Shown here: positions 46,613 to 57,500 of the stretch, in pieces
Layout: the number at the start of each line of letters is the position of its first letter
Position numbering within the stretch: the first letter of the stretch is position 1
NCBI GenBank assembly: GCA_020736575.1
Contig: JAGPYM010000065.1
Coordinates: forward strand, 1-64,000
Direction of reading: 5' to 3'
Length of the DNA: 64,000 bases
From: Thelonectria olida
Lineage: Eukaryota > Ascomycota > Sordariomycetes > Hypocreales > Nectriaceae
Program-made: the position numbers and the translations under genes
Notes under the pieces: model-generated
Seen by the model: only the letters and a program-made list of their open reading frames with translations
Databases searched by the model: none
What the model was told of the DNA's origin: nothing

Positions 46613-47199
46613 GAGTTCCCCAGTGAACTCAACCTTCTTTCCATTCCCTATACTTCAGAGCCTGAACTTCTATTACTCTTTCTTTCTATATCTCATGTTT
46701 CAGCACTTGATGTATTCGGCATTTTTTATATATGCCGGCCACACAATGTAAAGAGACTCTTTCTCTCTGCACCTGGTGTTTTGCCATATGAATATACACA
46801 GCTTTTACACTTATTCCCCTCAGCCCGCCCTGAATACCAATTGTTTCCCATTCCCACTAAAGGTTCAACTAATGGCGATTCCCAAGGCCTAGAGGTATGC
46901 CAACCTTGCCGGTTGTTGTTGCTTTCTTTTCGTTCGGCCCGGTTCGTGTCAGTCTGGCCTGGAGATCGACAAACTCGCAAGACTGCCCCTGTGCTTCGGC
47001 TGCCAGATACCAAAGTGGTTCTGCCGTCGTTCAAAGTCACATCGCCAGTATCTTTGTAGTCATGAGCCTGATCAATCTGAAGGTTATGTAATAGTATTAT
47101 CCTAAACTCTGGCTATGAGGACATTGGTACACTTAACATTCTCGTCATCTTCCCATATACAAATAGCAATACAGTATGAAACCCCTATTGCAGTAGGCA
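46613..47199. other. Intergenic, no recognised gene
   Basis: Overlapping short frames only. It should contain the terminators of the two convergent flanking genes, but no specific signal was identified. Confidence 0.4.
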
Positions 47200-48156
47200 T
47201 TAAAAGAAGGACGGCTTAGTAAGAATGCGATACTCAACATAATCCTCGCCATCGATATTAAGAATCGTTCCTTGTGAGACAAGCTTGCCGATAAAAGGAC
47301 CTGCCGTCTTCCGCTCATACTTGACTCCTCCGTGAATCTTGCCACCTTCCAAAGCGGCCTTAACTTGGAGGTCTTCCTGACGCAACCAAACTTTTCCAAG
47401 ACGTTGCATTTCTTCCGATGTATGAAGCCGTGCTCTCTTGTTGATAGCTGCATATTGGGCAGCACACTCTTGTGCAGCTCCAGCTCGGGCAATCTCGCGC
47501 TTAGCAAGTGACGCCACTCGATCAAGAGCACTAAAATTCCGCACGCCGTTCACGAGAGGGCGAGCCTTGGCCTCGGGTAGTGGTTTTCGAAGAGGGTGAT
47601 TCTTGGTTCTCGCCTCGACATGGCTGTTTTGGCGTAGATTAGCAACATGGCGAATCGCCTCCTTCACCGCTGCTTTCCCAATCGCCTCGCGCTCTTTCTT
47701 GTCCTTAGGGTTGACCTCGGATTGTGATAGAATTCTCACGTACTCCTTGGTTTGGTCGCGGTCTAGGCCAGCGAGGTGGTGCGAAAGGACAACACTCTCA
47801 AATTCAATCCAACATCCTCCTCCAGGGGGTACGGGATACTCTTCGGGGATGGGTTCGCCGTCGACGCTAATGGATTGAATGAGGGTTCTTAGGCGATTTT
47901 TAATGTCAATAAAGCCAATAATTGCATGTTTCGTCTTCGCATCGATTCCAGGTGATTCTCTCCAATGGCCGAGGATGACGTCCTTGGCAGCACTGGTGCT
48001 ATTTCGAGTTGATTTGCTGCTGGAATTGTGTTGGAGTTGCCGAGTGCTATCGGCACTCTTAGGACTCTCGGTCTTGCTCTCACTCAAAGCATTAAAGAGG
48101 GAGGTACGCTTTCTCTTTGGGTAGTGGGAAACGACGCGCTCATCGGCATCGGCCAT
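47200..48156 (-). CDS. Hypothetical nuclear-type protein, 318 aa
   Basis: An open frame of 318 codons with strong protein character. The N-terminus is basic and Ser-rich (SHYPKRKRTSLFNALSE, nuclear-localisation-like). It is followed by conserved-looking blocks: HAIIGFIDIKNRLRTLIQSI, PVPPGGGCWIEFESVVLSH, LAGLDRDQTKEYVRILS, and an Arg/Lys/Ala-rich helical region (SLAKREIARAGAAQECAAQY). It ends in a short beta-type segment (GTILNIDGEDYVEYRILTKP). The same frame stays open about 90 nt upstream of ATG 48156 and reads YRKRGRESSPILILSDREDE, which is typical of acidic/basic tails of fungal nuclear proteins. The true start may therefore be further upstream across an intron. No known domain was recognised and no function is assigned. 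Confidence 0.6.
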   Translation of the reverse strand: MADADERVVSHYPKRKRTSLFNALSESKTESPKSADSTRQLQHNSSSKSTRNSTSAAKDVILGHWRESPGIDAKTKHAIIGFIDIKNRLRTLIQSISVDGEPIPEEYPVPPGGGCWIEFESVVLSHHLAGLDRDQTKEYVRILSQSEVNPKDKKEREAIGKAAVKEAIRHVANLRQNSHVEARTKNHPLRKPLPEAKARPLVNGVRNFSALDRVASLAKREIARAGAAQECAAQYAAINKRARLHTSEEMQRLGKVWLRQEDLQVKAALEGGKIHGGVKYERKTAGPFIGKLVSQGTILNIDGEDYVEYRILTKPSFF

Positions 48157-50540
48157 GACTTCATCTTCTCGATCCGAGAGAATGAGAATTGGTGATGACT
48201 CTCGGCCCCTTTTGCGATATTGGACAACAATTGTGTCCTCGAGAATACTGCTTCCCCAGGCTCGCTCAGCTCGCTCTCGGCATCACACTTCATAATGATG
48301 GGAAAACAACTTACTCGTGAGATGAAGCATGTACGGATTCAGCCCGGGACGACATGGATATGAGAAAGGTGGTGTGTTGTAGTAAAGGGTAGGTAAATAT
48401 TTCGAAGCAAATAAGCCAGGGGTAACGGTAAAGGGTTTGACAGACAGAACCTGCTGAGACCGGTGGTACGAGTCAAGCGTCCAGTAGGGCGGCTTTATAG
48501 GACTCTTGTTAGGCAGGAATGGGGCTGTCTCCATCACCCGGTCTCCTTCCCGTGACCGCGCGGACTTATCGTAAGGTCAGCCATAATCTATATAGTCTGT
48601 GTCTGCCTCAAGGGTCCAGCCAGGTGTCCCAGTCAGCCTGGAATAAAGCACCTGCTCCTTCAAGGATTCCCAACGACCCCCAAAAGCTTTCTCTAGAAGC
48701 TGCTTATCGCTATCGTTCTTGCCGTCGTATTTCTTTGCGGCACATTCGACAATAAGGCAGAAAGAAAAGAAAAGGGAAATAAGCAAGCGAGTAATGCCAT
48801 CGAATCGAGTCTTCTGACGTAGTTCCACGGCGGATGGTCAAGATGATTTGCTGCTGACGTGTCCAGCTCAGGGCTTTCCGTCTGTTGGTTGACGAAGTCA
48901 CTCGCTCAGGATTGACCACGATCCTTTTCAGGACATCTCATTCGATTATGAATTCAGTGTTCAGGGTGCTCCTCCAGTGCGTCGGCCCTCCAGGCATCGA
49001 CCGCAAGATAAGCCCCAGGACGGTCTGATGGAAATAGCGCGAGCTACAATGTGCACCACACTAAGCTCGGAGACTGAAGAACAACCCGGCAATTGATGTC
49101 ACTGGCTTTTCCTTTACAATGGAGATGCCCTATGTATGGTTTGAAGGCGTAGTTGCGATTGGCGGCGAGGCTGGTTTCCAAGTTTTGCAGCAGCGATTTC
49201 TTCGTAAGATACGTGCATTCGTCGCGAGCTACAGCGGTGCGGAAGTGCTTGAGATAACAATAGGACCAATTTTGGACATAACTAGGCTTCGATAGAGTGT
49301 TTAGATAGTAGTGTAAAAACATTCAGCTTGAGTTTTCTATCTATTCATAATCCAACACCCTCTGATTAATCAGGCGCCATATCTTCAAGGTGCGCTACTC
49401 TGGTGAGAGAGTATTGAGCCTCCAGCTGGAGAATGCATCAGACAGGTGGGGGATTTTCGACCCTACAACGCTTGCGTCGGCACTGTCCGTCCTCGTCCGA
49501 TGTTTCGCTCTCCTGCCCCCTCTTCTTGGGTGTTGTAACAGAGGTACAGTGGTCTTCATCACATGGTGAATTAATGTGGTTCAGATCTTCGCTTCCCTGG
49601 GAGTTACCGTCTACTCTATTCTTCGGAACTGCGCTCATCTCAAGAGTTGCAATCGGTAGTCGTGAGGCGCGTGCCGAGTTTGAAGAATCTGAGATTGGTG
49701 TTGCGGTGTGAACAGTGTTGCCAACGCCAGAACCTGCAGTTTCTGCAACGATTAACCCAGAATCTTGTCCTTGAGATGAGTTCAGGGCCAGGGGACATCT
49801 ATAAGGCGTCTCAGGAGCGGAATCATGGCCCGGGCGAATCGATGCCATCTGTCATCTCTACACCATCTACACAGTACCATTGCCCCTCCACCTCGCCGAC
49901 GCCGAAGCGACTAGCTTCAGGTGTCGATTACACACCGCCTGCAAAGAGACCGCGCCAGCCGCCGTCCCCGATCACTATCCCTTCCTCGGGAACTGTTGAG
50001 ACCGTATGACTAAGATGGTCCGATCTGCTGGTGGCTGGGATGTGGATACTATGTAAGGAGCTGTGCTCCTCTCAGACGTAGGTAACTTAGACCTTTTAAC
50101 ATAACGGATAACCCTTTCGTTTCATCAGGAACACATCCTTCTGCCAGCAGCTCGAGTTCACAGGAAACTGTTGACGAGCCCGAATCAAGCCGTGGTCGGA
50201 ATCAGGCCCTCGCCACGTCCTTTATGAGACCCTGGCGCCAGCAACTCATCTTCCTGCGCCTACACCGGTCCTTGACACGATCACGAATGCTGTGTCAGAA
50301 TCCTCCAACCGTCCGAGCCGAAACCGCCGTCCTCCGAAGAACAAATATTTGGAAGAAGTATCCAAATTTTAATTGAAAGGCTATTTGGGAAATCATTGTC
50401 ATCCCAAAGAGTGCACATGAATAGGAAATCGTCTCCCTTTTGTGTATCCCACATTCAAGTCGTACAATTAAGCTCTAGCGCCTACGCCGATGATAATGCA
50501 TAGCCTAACCCACTCGCTCATTAACCTTAAATCTCCGCTT
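48157..50540. other. 2.4 kb with no confident gene
   Basis: Short frames at 48577-48828 (minus, hydrophobic start then LLEKAFGGRWESLKEQV), 49438-49848 (minus, Lys/Arg/Glu-rich tail KKRGQESETSDEDGQ) and 49647-50009 (plus, Pro/Ser-rich TPSTQYHCPSTSPTPKR) have low-complexity character. None could be tied to a family or to a consistent exon set. Possibly remnants of genes like the neighbour at 47200-48156. Confidence 0.35.
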
Positions 50541-50890
50541 TTACCCGTCCTTAGCGGCTACATACGTCTTCTTATGCACCTTCCAGGCCGCTTTTTGGTG
50601 CTCTTTTTCGCAATGACCTATAGCTTTGCATCGCCCACATCGCTTTATCCCCTCCGTTTTCCCGCACACTTGACAAGCCAAAATCCCCATACACCCACCT
50701 GATCGTCCTGGATGATCTTGAGCAATCTCCACCATCTCTTCCTGGATCTCCTGCCGTAATAACGTTTCGCATCTTTCCTTCCCGCAGAAAGGCGTGACCC
50801 ATACCCCAACAAGGATCCTCCGCCCTATTGAGCCAGGACATCGGGCCTTACAGTACCATACCCGCAGACGACCCTCAGCGAGATCCCACT
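50541..50890 (-). pseudogene. MYND-type zinc-finger protein, 5'-truncated
   Basis: The minus-strand frame from about 50890 to the stop at 50541 reads KWDLAEGRLRVWYCKARCPG, later VTPFCGKERCETLLRQEIQE and finally a MYND finger. The finger is CQVCGKTEGIKRCGRC followed by IGHCEKEHQKAAWKVHKK, with the C-x2-C, C-x2-C, C-x3-C-like and HQ-x-x-x-W-x-x-HK pattern of the family. MYND fingers bind short proline-containing peptides. The upstream end coincides with a dispersed hairpin repeat at 50891-50942, and an in-frame TGA lies just inside that repeat. The N-terminus has therefore been replaced. The first internal Met is at 50735. Confidence 0.6.
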
Positions 50891-50942
50891 TCGTTCCTCA
50901 AGGCTCCTTTGCGCAAACCGCGACCGGTTTGCCTCTCCTGTG
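50891..50942. repeat. Dispersed hairpin module, copy D
   Basis: TTCGTTCCTCAAGGCTCC, TTTGCGCAAACCGCGACC and GGTTTGCCTCTCCTGT: the same sequence as 19729-19777 with one or two differences. It abuts the truncated MYND gene. Confidence 0.75.
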
Positions 50943-51064
50943 CGAAATACCCTCTCTAATATAAGACTAGCCTGGAACTAGAAACGGAGCCTCTGATTGG
51001 CCCAAATACTAGCTTTCGAGCAGACTTCTCTGCTGTTTTAGGCACTAGCTGCTATTTTTACAAT

Positions 51065-51313
51065 GTGAAAGTAGTAGCTATTAATGCCAATTCAGCTAGA
51101 GAGGAAGCCCTCGAGACCCCAGCTAAGGCTGCTGACGATAAGAGAAGGAAATACGCCTCATTGGGCCCTTTCTTTCATCCAATCATTATCTCAGCTGGAG
51201 GCCTAATGGAGAAGTCAACTGCCCAGACCTATAAGAGCCTCCAAAAAGCTCATTGGGCCTGCTGCAGCCTCCTGGCTAGACACTGCTATTGGTCTGGCCT
51301 TGACAAATACTAG
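51065..51313 (+). pseudogene. Possible LINE-like C-terminal fragment
   Basis: The frame reads REEALETPAKAADDKRRKYA, then SLGPFFHPIIISAGGLMEKS and TAQTYKSLQKAHWACC. A segment like KYA-x-L-x-x-x-FHP-x-x-x-SAGGLM occurs at the end of some plant and fungal reverse transcriptases. The surroundings are AT-rich and repetitive. Low confidence. Confidence 0.25.
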
Positions 51314-51359
51314 AGCTATCTCAGCAGCCTCTGTTGCTAAGTCTAGGCTCCAGAACTAA

Positions 51360-51800
51360 TTAAGACTCTAGAAGGTCCTTTCTTTCCCCCCCTTTCCCCC
51401 TTCCTTTAGTAACCTAGTTCCCTATTTCCATTCTTTCCTTCCTTTTCTATTTTTCCTATTAGTCTATCTCCTCTATCCTTCCTTTCCCTTTCCTAATTTT
51501 TTTCCTTCCTTTTCTAGCTTTTCTCTTATGTAACGGTTATGCTATTGACCGCAATACCATAGGGCATAAGATTGGTCAATAATCGCATTGGTTGCAATTG
51601 CGGTAGCACAAAACAGCTCTTTTAAGCCCTGCACGGTGACCCAGGCCGTGACATATTAGTCTATTCCCTTCCTATCTTTCCTATTAATTTATTACTTTCC
51701 TAGTTTTCCTATTAGCTTATCCTCTTTCTAACTTTCCTTTCTATCTTTCCTATTAGTTTTTCTTAGTTTCCTTATTTCTAATTGGGTTTATTTCCCATCT
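51360..51800. repeat. Pyrimidine-rich low-complexity tract
   Basis: Long runs of CCTTTC, TTCCT, CTATTAG and TCTTTCC words fill both sides of a 125-bp TGT...ACA element. No coding potential. Confidence 0.7.
51529..51653. repeat. Candidate small solo LTR or TIR element (125 bp)
   Basis: It begins TGTAACGG and ends CCGTGACA, so both ends show the inverted TGT-x-ACGG start usual for fungal Ty3/gypsy LTRs. On the minus strand it opens TGTCACGGCCTGGGTCACC, which resembles several ascomycete LTR starts. Flanking 5-mers (TCTTA and TATTA) match at only 3 of 5 bases. It could be a TRIM-like solo LTR or a MITE. Confidence 0.4.
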
Positions 51801-51969
51801 ATTAGATGTTTTTAGTATAAAGCAATTAGGCAGATAGCTATTAGTGGCCATAATACACCCTATCCCAAACCTAAGCATTGAACGGGTTGGATCGCGTAGT
51901 TGTTGAATTGGCACTCTGCAACAGGCCACAGGTTTGGAAAGACGTTGCCTGAGGCACCCCGAACCTTGG

Positions 51970-52135
51970 ACAGACCAATAGTCAGAACTACTGGTCGGTC
52001 TGGTAGAAGTCAGACTGAACCATCAGTCCAGTCCGAGAGGCGCAGACTGGACCAATAGTTCGTGGACTACTGTTCTGAACTACAGCTTGGACTAATAGTC
52101 CACTTTTTGGTCTGGACTATTAGGAGCTCTGACCT
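51970..52135. repeat. Cluster of short inverted motifs
   Basis: ACCAATAGTC, GGACCAATAGT, GGACTAATAGTCC and their complements recur. 52092-52102 and 52113-52123 (CTAATAGTCCA / TGGACTATTAG) form a perfect 11-bp stem with a 10-nt loop. This lies about 400 bp beyond the pogo transposase stop and might belong to that element. Confidence 0.55.
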
Positions 52136-52441
52136 TGTTTCCTGCGTGGCCGGTTTGTTTCGGCAACCTGGGATGTGGAAGAGCTCAAAAGCGAGAAGAA
52201 AGCCTTGAGAAGAACTCGGCGATGTGGACGATTGGTCTTTTGGGATAAATGTTCCATATACTTCCAAGAAGCTCTCCCCAGTGATAAGAAAATTTGCGAA
52301 TCTTGCCTCCTCACCCTTAGCTATTTTCAAGTATTGTTCATCTTGTCACTGGACCTCTGTCCCTTGGCTATCGCAGAAGGCTATTCATGTAATTGTAGTA
52401 ATGAAAGTAATGAGATGGTTAGTTCCTTGGTAACGTAGTTC

Positions 52442-52475
52442 ATAAGCGAGTGAAACACATAAGCGAGTGAAACAC
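52442..52475. repeat. 17-bp direct tandem repeat downstream of the pogo transposase
   Basis: ATAAGCGAGTGAAACAC occurs twice without a gap. It is near the expected 3' end of the pogo element and may be a terminal or subterminal motif. No matching inverted copy was found on the other side, which has been invaded by LINE-2. Confidence 0.6.
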
Positions 52476-52539
52476 CTAACCACACCTCCCTCCCCCAATA
52501 TTAAGATAAAACAACAACAACACATAAAATCAATTAAAA

Positions 52540-54195
52540 TCAATCACTACTCTCTTTCTGGGACATTTCTACATTAGCTTGGCAAGTGCGCGCATTATGG
52601 CCGAGTCTCCTACATGTGCCACATCGCCGTTCCCTCGTCTCCGTCCGCCTCCGCCGACCACCACTTTGCTGTATTTCCTGATGTACCTGCTCAGCTATTT
52701 CCCTCTGATCTTGCAGCTCTTCTCCCTCAGCTACTGTCATGCTCCCTGAAAGCCGGAGACGTGTTTTCTTTGCCCTACGCCGCTTGCTAAGTGTCGCATT
52801 TGCCTCTCGAAGGTCCTTGTTCTCAGCCTTTAATAATGTCATCTGGTGCATTATTCCTCGCGCCCCCTTTGCAAATTGATCCATAGCAGCTAAAATTGAT
52901 GTCGGAGAGCTACCCTGATGACGGCTGATTCGAGTTTTAATAAAATCAGTCTGCGAAGTAGCTTCTATTGGGTTGTTTGGGGTCTTCGGAACCCAGATGT
53001 TGGACAGTTCGGAATCCCCCTCCGCAGGCGATGGAGTCCGCAGCCTTACATCCAAGCGAGAAAGCACACTTTCTGGATCATAGGGAACAAGTCCTGTGCC
53101 TCTGAAACCTCCCTGGATGTTTTTCTCCGATATTGCGCTTTGGAATGCCGCTTTAAATGCAGGAAAGAAGTCAACCTTAGTAATGTGCGTGATTCGGGCC
53201 TTCATCATATACTCAATTTGTCGACCGTAGGCCTGCTTGAGCGGCCCAAAGCAGCCAACATCAAGTGGCTGGAGGATATGAGATGAGTGTGGCGGCATAC
53301 ATAGAGTAATGATGTTGTTATCCTTGCAGAATAGTTCGAATTCGGTCGAATGGTGGCTCTCGTGCCCATCTAGGACAAGGAGACGATATGAGCCGGAAGA
53401 ACGCGTCTTTGAATGCTTATCGAAGTGCCGGATCCATTCTAGGCCTCTCTCATTTGTTGTCCAGCCGTTATCTGAGGTTGCGATGACCCAGTCTTGTGGT
53501 AGAGTTCTTTCATCATACCAGGCTGCAAGGTGATATTGACCTGCAACAATGATAAACGGCGGGATCGCCCACCCTTGGGAATTAACGCCCTGGATCACAG
53601 TAACCCATTCTCTATTTCCTTGCTGGGCTATTTTTGGTCTTCCACGTCGTTCGGCGCTCGTAACGACCATTCCAGTGGAGATAATACCCATCATAAACCC
53701 AGTCTCATCAAAGTTATAGATATCTGACTCCTGGATACCATATTTCGCGATTGTATTCTGCACAAGCTGAAACCAACCCCAAATGATATTTGGATCTTCG
53801 CATTGGGCCCTTTGATAGTCATATCTACGCGTAAAACGCGTCTTGATCTCTGGTTGTCGCTTGACAAAGTTCGAGGCCCAGCACTTGCCGACTGGAGGCG
53901 CGTCGCGGTCGGCAAGTAGTCGATTGGCCATATCTTCCACATCGCAGAGCCGGGGAGGAAATGATCGCGCATCTAGGTCGAGGACATATTCAATAATTGT
54001 CTTCTCCTCCAATCCCGTGAGCTTTCGCGAATTGGGCATGCTGTCGCGTCGGGAAGCTCTCCCCTTGAGTCGGCGACTTAGCGTTGCTAGACTCACTTCG
54101 TAGATCTTTGCAGCGGTCCGTATGCTTAAACTTGGGTCTTTCTGGATAGCTCGGACAGCTAAGACCACGCGGCTTTCTTTATTAGGTGGCCCCAT
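52540..54195 (-). CDS. pogo/Fot1-type DDE transposase (551 aa) with C-terminal zinc knuckle
   Basis: Tc1/mariner-superfamily transposase of the pogo branch, which inserts at TA. The start MGPPNKESRVVLAVRAIQK at 54195 is chosen because it begins the psq-type helix-turn-helix (SIRTAAKIYEVSLATLSRRL). The in-frame extension to 54294 runs into LINE-2 sequence. A CENP-B-type second HTH follows (LDLDARSFPPRLCDVEDMA). The DDE residues are in IYNFDETGFMMG, LLVLDGHESHHSTEF and HILQPLDVGCFGPLKQAYGR. The C-terminus has a coiled region and an extra CCHC knuckle CGTCRRLGHNARTC. No stop or frameshift is present, so the protein may be functional. LINE-2 ends about 75 bp upstream, and the element's promoter-side terminus was not found. 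It may have been separated from the gene by that insertion. Confidence 0.9.
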   Translation of the reverse strand: MGPPNKESRVVLAVRAIQKDPSLSIRTAAKIYEVSLATLSRRLKGRASRRDSMPNSRKLTGLEEKTIIEYVLDLDARSFPPRLCDVEDMANRLLADRDAPPVGKCWASNFVKRQPEIKTRFTRRYDYQRAQCEDPNIIWGWFQLVQNTIAKYGIQESDIYNFDETGFMMGIISTGMVVTSAERRGRPKIAQQGNREWVTVIQGVNSQGWAIPPFIIVAGQYHLAAWYDERTLPQDWVIATSDNGWTTNERGLEWIRHFDKHSKTRSSGSYRLLVLDGHESHHSTEFELFCKDNNIITLCMPPHSSHILQPLDVGCFGPLKQAYGRQIEYMMKARITHITKVDFFPAFKAAFQSAISEKNIQGGFRGTGLVPYDPESVLSRLDVRLRTPSPAEGDSELSNIWVPKTPNNPIEATSQTDFIKTRISRHQGSSPTSILAAMDQFAKGARGIMHQMTLLKAENKDLREANATLSKRRRAKKTRLRLSGSMTVAEGEELQDQREIAEQVHQEIQQSGGRRRRTETRERRCGTCRRLGHNARTCQANVEMSQKESSD

Positions 54196-54410
54196 TTTTG
54201 TGGGTTGATGAAAGTCAGTTTGAATGTGGGTAGTCACACGATTGCAGTTGGGTGTGATTGAATGAATGAAATTTATTACGCCCGGGAGGACCAAGCCTCA
54301 TAGGGCCATGACGCTAACCTATTTTCAGTTCCAACGATTGATCGAGATCACCCAGAAGCCCCACATTCTTCCTCGTCCACTGATTGGTCTCGCCTCGCTT
54401 GACTCTGATG

Positions 54411-54481
54411 TGACAGGCCTGCTTGAAGGCCAATTTCTCCAAGTGTTCAGCATCCTATCTTCAGCAGCTGAAGCATGGTCT
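54411..54481 (-). other. Conserved LINE 3'-UTR block with small hairpin (LINE-2)
   Basis: On the minus strand it reads GCTTCAGCTGCTGAAGATAG, then GAACACTTGGAGAAATTGG and GGCCTTCAAGCAGGCCTGTC. The GGCCT/AGGCC stem is as in LINE-1. Confidence 0.6.
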
Positions 54482-54547
54482 GCCAACTTGAGGCTGTTTG
54501 ATGTTAGTATCGCCAGATTTGGCCGCTAAATGTGGTTAGTTAGTAGG

Positions 54548-57500
54548 TTATACAGTCTGGTTTGCATCAAGTCTCCTCGTGTCCATGGCGAACTTAATCG
54601 CCGCCCGCACCGCCTGTAGGTTAGGTGTCCATTTAGGTCCATCCGATGCTGCCTTTCCGCCCAAAAAGAACGAGAGGTTTCCCATCATTGTTTGTCCAAC
54701 TTGTCGCATGCCTTCTCGCTGTGTGTCCCATTTCGTACACCGGAATAGAAAATGTTCCATCGTTTCTGCTGCTTGTCCACAGGTGCACATGTCCGATTCT
54801 GCTGCTCCAATCCTGTGCAGGTAGCTGTTGATCCTAGCCATCCCCGTGCGGAGCTGGGAGAGCATGTCTGCTTCGCGTCTCTTCAGTCCATCATACAGGG
54901 AGCGTGTGTGTGTACCTGGTAACGCTTTGTCGATTCGCTTCGCGTACTTTCCGACCCCATCGGGCAGGGTCTTCTGCTGCTGTTGCTGTGCGATCGCTAG
55001 TCTCATCCGTGTGGAACGCGCTTGGTATGTTGGTTTCTCCGGTCTCTGTCTTCCTCGTGCGGCTCTTCGCGCTTCCGTCTTTGCCTCGCTGCCCATTGGG
55101 AAGTCCTGATCTCCGGCTGGTACCCACAGCATTTTGACGATGTTGCCACTCTTCTGGAGTCGTTCGGCATGCCTATGGATCTCCTGGACGGTACATTGTC
55201 CCGACTGCTGTTGCGGCCGCGCGATCACTTGCAGTGCTGATCGGCTGCTCGTCATAACAGTCAACTGTCGATGTTGAAGTCCATCCGGCATGCATCTCAG
55301 CGCCGTCGCTATAGCTTCCAGCTCTGCCGTGTACACGTTCTGGTCGTCTCTGGAACCGATCATAATCGAGTACCTGGCCACCACCTCGCCCGGTCTGTTG
55401 CTCAGAGTATCACGGACGATGCCGCTCATGCCTACCCTTCCTGCCTTCTCAGAGGCACTGGTTGCCACCAGGATGCCCTCCATCCTGTTGGCGGTTTCTG
55501 TCGCCATATCTCGGTCGAGGTCGTACCCGATGGGCAGGCGGCTGTGCCATGGTGGTAGTGTGTATGCCTGGATTGTTTCCATTCGTTCAGCTGCGTTCCC
55601 TCCTTGTGCCAGCGCGAGTTTCTTCATCGGAGACAAGTATCTCCGGCTGCTTGACATCTTGAGACCCGCGAGTGGGTGCGTCTTTGGTAGGGTGTGCAGG
55701 TTGATCCAGAGCCTAGTGCCGGCTCGGGCATGCCGTTCCCTTATCATGGGGATGCTTGCCTCTGCTTCTAACACCGCCGTTGCTGCCGTTCGGAAGGCGC
55801 CGGTGATCGCTTGCGCCCCTACTTTCTGTGCTCTGTTCAGCCAACTCAGTTCTCTTATCCCGCACGCATGCGCCCACACGGTGGAGGCGTAGTCCATGGT
55901 TGGTGCCACTGTAGCCGTGAAGAGCTGCCTTGCTGTCCGAGGTGATAGCATCTTGAGCCTCCTCAGGCACATGGCGGCCGCCAAGCCCTTGGCTGCTGCT
56001 CTGGCCATGTGTTCCTTGTACCGTAGCTTCGCATCCATCACCACTCCCAGGATCTTGGCGCTTGGTGTCGGTCTGACCTCTCTTCCTTTGATCACGAATG
56101 GCGTGTCGCTGGTGCGCTCGGCATTGCGCGTGAAGTGTATGATGGTTGTCTTGTCGCCTTCGAATGTTGCACCGCTCCGTCTTTCCCATTCCAGTGCCTT
56201 GTCTATGATGGCTTGAATGCCCGCTCTGTTTGTCTCCGCCGTTGGCCCCGTCACCCAGGCCGAGTAGTCGTCGACGAATGCCATCGAGCCGCCCGTTGAG
56301 TTGATCCTACTCTGTACCAGATCCGCGTTGAAAAACAGGAACAGCACCGGCGACAGCGGCGACCCCTGCGGAAGGCCCGCTTGGGGTAGCGGCTGTCGCT
56401 CCGACGTGTAGTCGTTCACTACGATGCTCGCTGTGCGATTTGAGCAGAAAGCATCGATCCATTTGACTAGCCACCGTGGTATGCCTCTGGCCTCCAGTCT
56501 TTGCAGAAGTCGATCCTTGAATACGCCGTTGTATGCGCCTTTCACATCGAAGCTGATCAGACTAACCACCTTGCGGTTTCTCCACGCCCTGTAGATCTGT
56601 TCCTGCAGGAGCAGCAGTGCCTGTTCCGTCGACCTCCGTTTTCTTGCTCCAAAGTGGTTTGTGGGTAGGAGTCCGAACGTCTCGACGGCGTACGAAATCC
56701 TGTCCGCCACGACGGCCTCGAGAATCTTACCCAGCGTCGGCAGTAGTGAGATGGGTCGCCATGTCTTGGCGATCGCGTAGTCGCCCTTGTCTGGTTTCTT
56801 GAGCGGGATGATCTTGGCGCTTCTCCACTGGTCCGGCAGTACTCCATCTATCAATGACGTTCGGAATAAGTGTAATACCCGGTCTTGGACCACTGGCCAA
56901 AGTTGTTTCCATACCATCGCCGGTAAGCCGTCTTCCCCGGGTGCTTTCCATGCTTTGGCCTCCATGACTTTCTGCTCCACCTCGTCCAGGGTTATGTTCG
57001 GCATGTCCACCTCCATCCGGCGGGGACGGGTCCCTTCATCTTCGATGACGGCCGGCAGTGGTGGGAAGAAAGCGCTAAGCAGCTCCTCTGCCTGCTCTGC
57101 CTTGTCCTTTGTCTTTGTTCCATCCGGCCTCTTGAGCGGTGGGATCTTGTCGCTCATGGCATCGCCTCCGGGCTTGAGGTATCTTGCCGACTGCCAAATA
57201 CTGGCTCCGTCCGCGAGAAAGTCATCCCAGTGTGCCTTCTTCTGTTTCCTGATCGCGTCATGGTATTCTTTGCCTGCTTCTTTGGCTCTCTTTTCCAGAT
57301 CTGGTGACCGTTGACCTCTTCGACGTCGTGATCTCGCCTGGTTCCTCCAGTACGTGTACGCCCGTCGAAGCCGGGTTAGGTCTGTTGTCCACCACCGCCT
57401 CGCGTACGGGGATGGCTTTGCTAGTGGCACGAGCTTGTCGGTTGCTTCGAGCACAACTCCCATGAGCATGTCCGTTTGGGTCTGCACGTCTTCATCCCAT

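Noticed and set aside
54196..54294. 33-codon N-terminal extension of the pogo transposase
   Set aside because: It reads through the LINE-2 3' end (TTATTACGCCCGGG) and precedes the first conserved HTH residues.
55290..55892. Long plus-strand frames opposite the LINE-2 polyprotein (also 57354-58235)
   Set aside because: They are antisense shadows of ORF2; their translation shows no domain, while the minus strand carries all LINE motifs.
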